Origin: JANNAV01 sp031384695
GTDB lineage: Bacteria > Pseudomonadota > Alphaproteobacteria > Rhodobacterales > Rhodobacteraceae
DNA length: 11,011 nt
Assembly: GCA_031384695.1 (NCBI GenBank)
Contig: JANNAV010000362.1
Span: forward strand, 1 to 11,011
Reading direction: 5' to 3'
Shown here: positions 7,260-11,011 of the stretch, one piece after another
Position numbering within the stretch: the first letter of the stretch is position 1
Layout of the letters: each line of letters begins with the position of its first letter
Notes under the pieces: generated by a model
Database searches by the model: none
Seen by the model: the letters and a program-made list of their open reading frames with translations, nothing else
Told to the model about the DNA's origin: nothing
Made by a program: the position numbers and the translations under genes

Positions 7260-8170
7260 CGGCACCGGCCTGGGCCGATGGGCTGGACCGCTGGTTACAG
7301 CAGTTGCGCGCGCTTGACGGGGCAGCCGCCAACACGGTCGCGGCCTACGCCCGCGATGTGACGCGCTTCCTCACCTTTCTGGCCGCCCATCGCGGTGGCC
7401 CGGAAGGCCTGAATTCGCTGTTAACCCTCGATCAGACAGACCTGCGCGCCTGGATGGCCGCTGAACGCGCCCGCGGCCTCTCGGCCCGCTCGCTTGGCCG
7501 TGCCCTATCGGCGGTCAAGGGCTTCATGGCCTTTCTGGCCGACCGTGACGGCACCGATCCCACCACCGTGCTTTCCGCGCGCGGCCCGAAATACCGCCGC
7601 AAACTGCCAAGGCCGCTTACCGTCGATGGGGCCGTCGATCTGATCCGCACCGTTGGGGATCAGGCCGCCGAAGACTGGATCGCCGCCCGCGACATCGCGG
7701 TGCTGACGCTGCTTTACGGCTGCGGCCTGCGGATATCCGAAGCCCTCGGCCTCACCGGCCGCGATCACCCCCTGGGCGACGTTCTGCGTATCACCGGCAA
7801 GGGCGGCAAACAGCGCATCGTGCCGGTGCTGCCCGCCTCCCGCGACGCGGTCGCCCGCTACACCGCCCTCTGCCCCTACCCCGCAGCAGCCCAGCAAAGC
7901 CTGTTTCGCGGCGCGCGCGGCGGCTCCCTCAATCCGCGCCTGATCGCCCTCGTGGTGGAAAAAGCGCGCCTCCAACTGGGTTTACCGGCAACCGCCACCC
8001 CCCACGCCATGCGCCACAGCTTTGCAACCCACCTGCTTTCGGCAGGCGGCGATCTGCGCGCCATCCAGGAATTGCTTGGCCACGCATCGCTTTCAAGCAC
8101 TCAGGTTTACACGGCGGTTGACGCAACCCGGCTGATGGAAGTTTATGAAATGGCGCATCCGCGCGCCTGA
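7256..8170 (+). CDS. xerC: Tyrosine recombinase XerC
   Basis: XerC acts with XerD at the dif site near the replication terminus, resolving chromosome dimers under control of FtsK. From the GTG at 7256 the protein is 304 residues, the normal size. An N-terminal SAM-like core-binding domain covers about 1-100. The catalytic domain contains R159 (GLRISEAL), K182 (TGKGGKQR), H250 and R253 (HAMRHSFATHLL), H276 (LLGHASLSSTQVY) and the nucleophile Y285. The full catalytic set is present, so the enzyme should be active. The location beside a DUF484 gene supports XerC rather than XerD or an integrase. The GTG overlaps the DUF484 stop codon and has no strong ribosome binding site, consistent with coupled translation. 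Confidence 0.92.
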   Translation: MTAPAWADGLDRWLQQLRALDGAAANTVAAYARDVTRFLTFLAAHRGGPEGLNSLLTLDQTDLRAWMAAERARGLSARSLGRALSAVKGFMAFLADRDGTDPTTVLSARGPKYRRKLPRPLTVDGAVDLIRTVGDQAAEDWIAARDIAVLTLLYGCGLRISEALGLTGRDHPLGDVLRITGKGGKQRIVPVLPASRDAVARYTALCPYPAAAQQSLFRGARGGSLNPRLIALVVEKARLQLGLPATATPHAMRHSFATHLLSAGGDLRAIQELLGHASLSSTQVYTAVDATRLMEVYEMAHPRA

Positions 8171-8220
8171 CAGGCTGGCCCCCCCATTGCAAGATCGTCA
8201 AAACTGCGCGAGTAACCCTG

Positions 8221-8925
8221 ATGGATATCCGCCTCAAAGCCCTTTCCGTCCACCTGATCACCGCCTCGGGCGCCGTGCTTGCCATGCTGTCGATGCTGGC
8301 AGCGGTCGAGGGCAAATGGAGCCTGATGTTCCTCTGGCTGGTCGCCGCCCTGTTTGTCGATGGCATCGACGGGCCGCTGGCACGCCGCTATGACGTGACG
8401 GCGAACTGGCCCAATTATGACGGCGTGCTGATGGATCTGATCGTCGATTACCTCACCTATGTGTTCATCCCCGCCTATGCCCTGTTCAAATCAGGGCTGC
8501 TGGTGGGGTGGACAGGCTGGCTCTCGATCATCGTCATCGTCTACGGCTCGGTCGTCTATTTTGCCGATACCCGCATGAAAACCAAGGATAAAAGCTTTTC
8601 CGGCTTCCCTGCGTGCTGGAACATGGTGGTGCTGGTGCTGTTCGCGCTTGCGCCTTCGCATTACACCATCCTTGCCATCGTGATCGCCCTGACCATCGCA
8701 ATGTTTCTCAACCTGAAATTCATCCACCCCACCCGCACCAAGCGCTGGCGGCTGATCTCGCTGCCAATGTCCTGCGCCTGGGTGGTGTTTGCAGGCTGGG
8801 CGGCCTGGGTCAACTTTGGCGAAGGTTCGTGGGCGCATTGGGGGCTGGTGATCACCTCGCTTTACCTCACCTTCGCCGGGATCGCTCAACAAATCTTCCC
8901 CGAACGCAAAAGCGCGATCACCTGA
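8221..8925 (+). CDS. pcs: Phosphatidylcholine synthase
   Basis: Pcs condenses choline with CDP-diacylglycerol in the inner membrane to give phosphatidylcholine and CMP, a one-step route known from rhizobia, Rhodobacter and other alphaproteobacteria. The protein is 234 residues with about eight hydrophobic segments. It carries the Pcs version of the CDP-alcohol phosphatidyltransferase motif: D47-G-x-D50-G-xx-AR, then G68-xxx-D72-xxx-D76. The spacing between AR and G is 12 residues, longer than the eight in most of the superfamily, which supports Pcs over phosphatidylglycerophosphate or phosphatidylserine synthase. The ATG at 8221 follows xerC by 50 bases, with a GAG-type ribosome binding site. 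Co-transcription with xerC is possible but would be functionally incidental. Confidence 0.9.
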   Translation: MDIRLKALSVHLITASGAVLAMLSMLAAVEGKWSLMFLWLVAALFVDGIDGPLARRYDVTANWPNYDGVLMDLIVDYLTYVFIPAYALFKSGLLVGWTGWLSIIVIVYGSVVYFADTRMKTKDKSFSGFPACWNMVVLVLFALAPSHYTILAIVIALTIAMFLNLKFIHPTRTKRWRLISLPMSCAWVVFAGWAAWVNFGEGSWAHWGLVITSLYLTFAGIAQQIFPERKSAIT

Positions 8926-8974
8926 GCCACGCTGCGCATTCGGCCATGCACAACCGATGCATATGCCTGTGCAC

Positions 8975-8994
8975 GTCGGGCGAAGATACCCGAC
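8975..8994. other. Hairpin in the pcs/ogt convergent gap
   Basis: GTCGGG and CCCGAC are perfect 6-base arms around an 8-base loop. The hairpin lies 49 bases beyond the pcs stop. No T-run follows on either strand, so it is not a canonical intrinsic terminator, though it may help stop or protect transcripts. Confidence 0.4.
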
Positions 8995-9013
8995 CGGGGG
9001 TGCGAAGGCGCGC

Positions 9014-9033
9014 GGCCGCCGCCTTTGGCGGCC
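9014..9033. terminator. GC-rich hairpin directly after ogt, possible weak terminator
   Basis: GGCCGCC and GGCGGCC are perfect 7-base arms around a 6-base loop. A second pairing with 6-base arms and a TTT loop is also possible. It begins on the base after the ogt stop codon on the minus strand and lies 88 bases past pcs on the plus strand. It is placed where both convergent genes would need a terminator, but there is no T-tract on either side, so function as an intrinsic terminator is doubtful. Confidence 0.4.
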
Positions 9034-9486
9034 TCAGATCAACAGCGACGCGGCTCCTTCATGGCGCAGCATAAACACTTTGCTCTCCACCCCGCCCCGC
9101 GCCGAAAACCCGCCGAGGCCCTTTGCCCCGATCACCCGGTGACAGGGGATCAGAATGGGGATCGGGTTGGCCCCGCAGGCCTGCCCGATGGCTTGGGCCG
9201 GTGCGCCAAGGTCACGGGCCAGATCGCCGTAGCTGCGGGTTTCGCCGTATGGAATTGCCGCCATCGCCCGACGCACCTGCGCCTGAAACCCCGCGCCGAA
9301 ATCAAGCGGCAGATCGAACGCCGTCAGGCGGCCCGCGAAATACGCCACCAACTGGCGGCACGCATCGGCCAGCAGGAGCGAACCTTTGCCCACATCGTCC
9401 CGCCAGTCCAGCGCGGTGATCACCCCGCCCACCTCGGTTACCGTCATCGGCCCAAGCGGGCCCGCCACCACCGCCCGCAGGCTCAT
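9034..9486 (-). CDS. ogt: Methylated-DNA--protein-cysteine S-methyltransferase
   Basis: This suicide repair protein removes the methyl group from O6-methylguanine (and O4-methylthymine) in DNA onto its own cysteine. The protein is 150 residues, slightly short for the family. The C-terminal DNA-binding and catalytic domain has IPYGETRSYGDLA (78-90), the helix-turn-helix region GAPAQAIGQACGANP, and the active-site PCHRV with nucleophile C115. The GGFSARGGVESK segment follows. The N-terminal domain is reduced. There is no Ada-type transcription domain, so it resembles constitutive Ogt rather than inducible Ada. Its ATG overlaps the ileS stop in an ATGA, and it has no obvious separate promoter, so expression probably follows ileS. 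Confidence 0.92.
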   Translation of the reverse strand: MSLRAVVAGPLGPMTVTEVGGVITALDWRDDVGKGSLLLADACRQLVAYFAGRLTAFDLPLDFGAGFQAQVRRAMAAIPYGETRSYGDLARDLGAPAQAIGQACGANPIPILIPCHRVIGAKGLGGFSARGGVESKVFMLRHEGAASLLI

Positions 9487-11011
9487 CCCAGCGCCGCATC
9501 ACAGCGCGCGCAGGTGTGGGCGTGCCTGTGCTGGCCCACATCGGGCAATATCTGCCAGCACCGCTCGCATTTGTGGCCCACGGCAGGCGCAAACACCACC
9601 GCCACCCCCGGCACATCGGCCAGCCGGAACGCGGCCTCGGGTGCCGGATCGGTGGAAAGCCAGACGCAGGACGTGATGCACAGTTCTTCAAACGGCACGG
9701 TTTCAAGCAGCGCCATCATGCCCGGCTCCACGTAAACCACCGGCGCCGCCTCAAGGCTGGCCCCGATCACCTTGGCCGTGCGCTGCACCTCCAGCGCCCC
9801 CGTCACCACCCGGCGCACCTGCCGGATCTGCACCCATTTCGCAGCCAACGCCGGGTCAAGCCAATCTGCCGGGGTTTCCGGCATATCCTGCAGATGCACC
9901 GATTGCCCCTCGCCCGGAAAGCGCGACAACCAGACATCCTCCATCGTGAACACCAGCACCGGCGCAAGCCAGGTGGTCAGGCGGTGAAACACCAGATCAA
10001 GCACCGACCGCGCCGCACGCCTGCGCAAACTCGACGCCGCATCGCAGTAAAGCGCGTCCTTGCGGATATCGAAGTAGATCGCCGAAAGATCGGTGGTGCA
10101 AAACGCGAACAGCTTTTGAAACACGCCCTGAAAATCATAGGCTGCATAGCCGCTGCGCACTTCGCGGTCCAACTCCGCCAGCCGGTGCAGGATCCAGCGC
10201 TCCAGTTCCGGCATCTGCGCTGGCTGAACCCGTTCCGCCGCGTCAAACCCCGCAAGATTGCCCAGCAGGAACCGCATCGCATTGCGCAATCGTCGATAAC
10301 TGTCCGCCGTGCCTTTCAGGATTTCGCGGCCGATCCGCAGATCGGCGGTGTAATCCGACTGCGCCACCCAAAGCCGCAGGATATCCGCGCCGTACTCGTC
10401 GATCACGGTCTGCGGTGCGGTGGTATTGCCCAGCGATTTGGACATTTTCATGCCCTTCTCGTCCAGCGTAAAGCCGTGCGTCAGCACCCCCCGGTAAGGC
10501 GCCCTCCCCTTGGTGCCGCAGGCTTGCAGCATGGAGGAATGAAACCAGCCGCGATGCTGATCGGTGCCCTCAAGGTAAAGATCAGCCAAGCCGTCAACCG
10601 AGCCATCCGCCCGGTCGCGCAGCACGAAAGCATGGGTGGAGCCAGAATCAAACCACACATCCAGCACGTCAAATATCTGCTCATAAGCCTCAGGATCAAC
10701 GATGCCCGACAGCATCTTTTCTTTGAAACCCGCCACATACCAAACATCGGCCCCGTCCGCCTCGAACGCCGCGATGATCCGGGCGTTCACCACGCCATCC
10801 CGCAACAGGAAATCCGCATCGGTCGGCTTCGCACCCTTCCTGACAAAACAGGTCAGAGGCACACCCCAGGCCCGCTGCCGCGACAGTACCCAATCGGGGC
10901 GCGCCTCGATCATTGAATACAGGCGGTTGCGCCCGGTTTGCGGCGTCCACTGCACCAGCTTGTCGATCGAGGTCAGCGCGCGTTGGCGGATGGTATCGCC
11001 GTACTCGCCCA
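9483..11011 (-). CDS. ileS: Isoleucyl-tRNA synthetase, C-terminal part (5' end outside window)
   Basis: IleS charges tRNA-Ile with isoleucine and edits mischarged valine. The window shows about 509 C-terminal residues of a protein that is usually 930-1000 long. The HIGH motif and most or all of the editing domain would lie to the right. Visible are SRQRAWGVPL, DVWFDSGSTHAF, GTDQHRGWFHSSML and the ATP-binding KMSKS (10434-10448). The anticodon-binding helical domain follows, then a C-terminal zinc finger with two CxxC pairs (CERC and CARC, 9501-9569), typical of bacterial IleS type. The reading frame continues without stop to the window edge. The stop overlaps the ogt start by four bases. Confidence 0.96.
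   Translation of the reverse strand, partial: GEYGDTIRQRALTSIDKLVQWTPQTGRNRLYSMIEARPDWVLSRQRAWGVPLTCFVRKGAKPTDADFLLRDGVVNARIIAAFEADGADVWYVAGFKEKMLSGIVDPEAYEQIFDVLDVWFDSGSTHAFVLRDRADGSVDGLADLYLEGTDQHRGWFHSSMLQACGTKGRAPYRGVLTHGFTLDEKGMKMSKSLGNTTAPQTVIDEYGADILRLWVAQSDYTADLRIGREILKGTADSYRRLRNAMRFLLGNLAGFDAAERVQPAQMPELERWILHRLAELDREVRSGYAAYDFQGVFQKLFAFCTTDLSAIYFDIRKDALYCDAASSLRRRAARSVLDLVFHRLTTWLAPVLVFTMEDVWLSRFPGEGQSVHLQDMPETPADWLDPALAAKWVQIRQVRRVVTGALEVQRTAKVIGASLEAAPVVYVEPGMMALLETVPFEELCITSCVWLSTDPAPEAAFRLADVPGVAVVFAPAVGHKCERCWQILPDVGQHRHAHTCARCDAALG

Noticed and set aside
5841..7265. A 474-codon open frame on the minus strand opposite the transaldolase and DUF484 genes
   Set aside because: It spans two real plus-strand genes and the gap between them, resembles no family, and is rich in H, Q and G as expected of an antisense artefact.
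7256..8170. Phage or genomic-island integrase
   Set aside because: Length, XerC-like sequence, coupling to DUF484 and absence of a tRNA or phage genes nearby point to the housekeeping recombinase.
9014..9033. Strong rho-independent terminator
   Set aside because: The stem is good but neither strand has a following T-tract, so it is listed only as a weak candidate.
8957..9142. A 61-codon open frame starting in the pcs/ogt gap, plus strand
   Set aside because: It runs across the hairpins and into the antisense of ogt, has no ribosome binding site and no recognisable product.
9516..10916. A 466-codon open frame on the plus strand opposite ileS
   Set aside because: It is the mirror of a highly conserved synthetase frame and its composition (R, H, Q, P) is artefactual. 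The same holds for 4392-5741 opposite priA.

Overview
This 11 kb window looks like ordinary chromosomal DNA from an alphaproteobacterium, most likely of the Rhodobacterales. The grounds are the high GC content and strongly GC-biased third codon positions, the type of each protein, and the gene order priA / transaldolase / DUF484 / xerC. A Pcs-type phosphatidylcholine synthase also points to a host-associated or photosynthetic-type alphaproteobacterium. The assignment rests on recall of families, not on a search.

Layout from left to right. Positions 1-123 hold the last 40 codons of an IS110-family transposase on the plus strand, the only mobile DNA seen. It runs convergently into a block of five minus-strand genes (162-5783): a small one-helix membrane protein, prmA (ribosomal protein L11 methyltransferase), msrA (peptide methionine sulfoxide reductase), an MFS transporter, and priA (primosomal helicase). 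An 81-base divergent gap then leads to a plus-strand block (5865-8925): a transaldolase of the small Tal/FSA family, a DUF484 protein, xerC (site-specific tyrosine recombinase) and pcs (phosphatidylcholine synthase). A 108-base convergent gap containing two hairpins separates pcs from a minus-strand pair: ogt (methylated-DNA-protein-cysteine methyltransferase) and the C-terminal half of ileS (isoleucyl-tRNA synthetase), whose start lies beyond the right edge.

Most of the genes are housekeeping. PriA restarts replication forks and XerC resolves chromosome dimers. IleS and PrmA serve translation, MsrA and Ogt repair damaged protein and DNA, Tal belongs to central sugar metabolism, and Pcs makes a membrane lipid. 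Two junctions suggest translational coupling: DUF484 into xerC (GTGA overlap) and ileS into ogt (ATGA overlap). The msrA, prmA and MFS genes lie 58-60 bases apart and may be partly co-transcribed, although msrA has its own strong ribosome binding site and a candidate promoter.

No stretch longer than about 110 bases is free of a gene, and I see no tRNA, rRNA, CRISPR array or phage gene. I did not find a convincing undescribed system. The best second looks are a palindrome in front of the MFS gene, the hairpin-rich pcs/ogt gap, the ileS-ogt coupling, the IS110 boundary, and the uncharacterised small membrane protein next to it.
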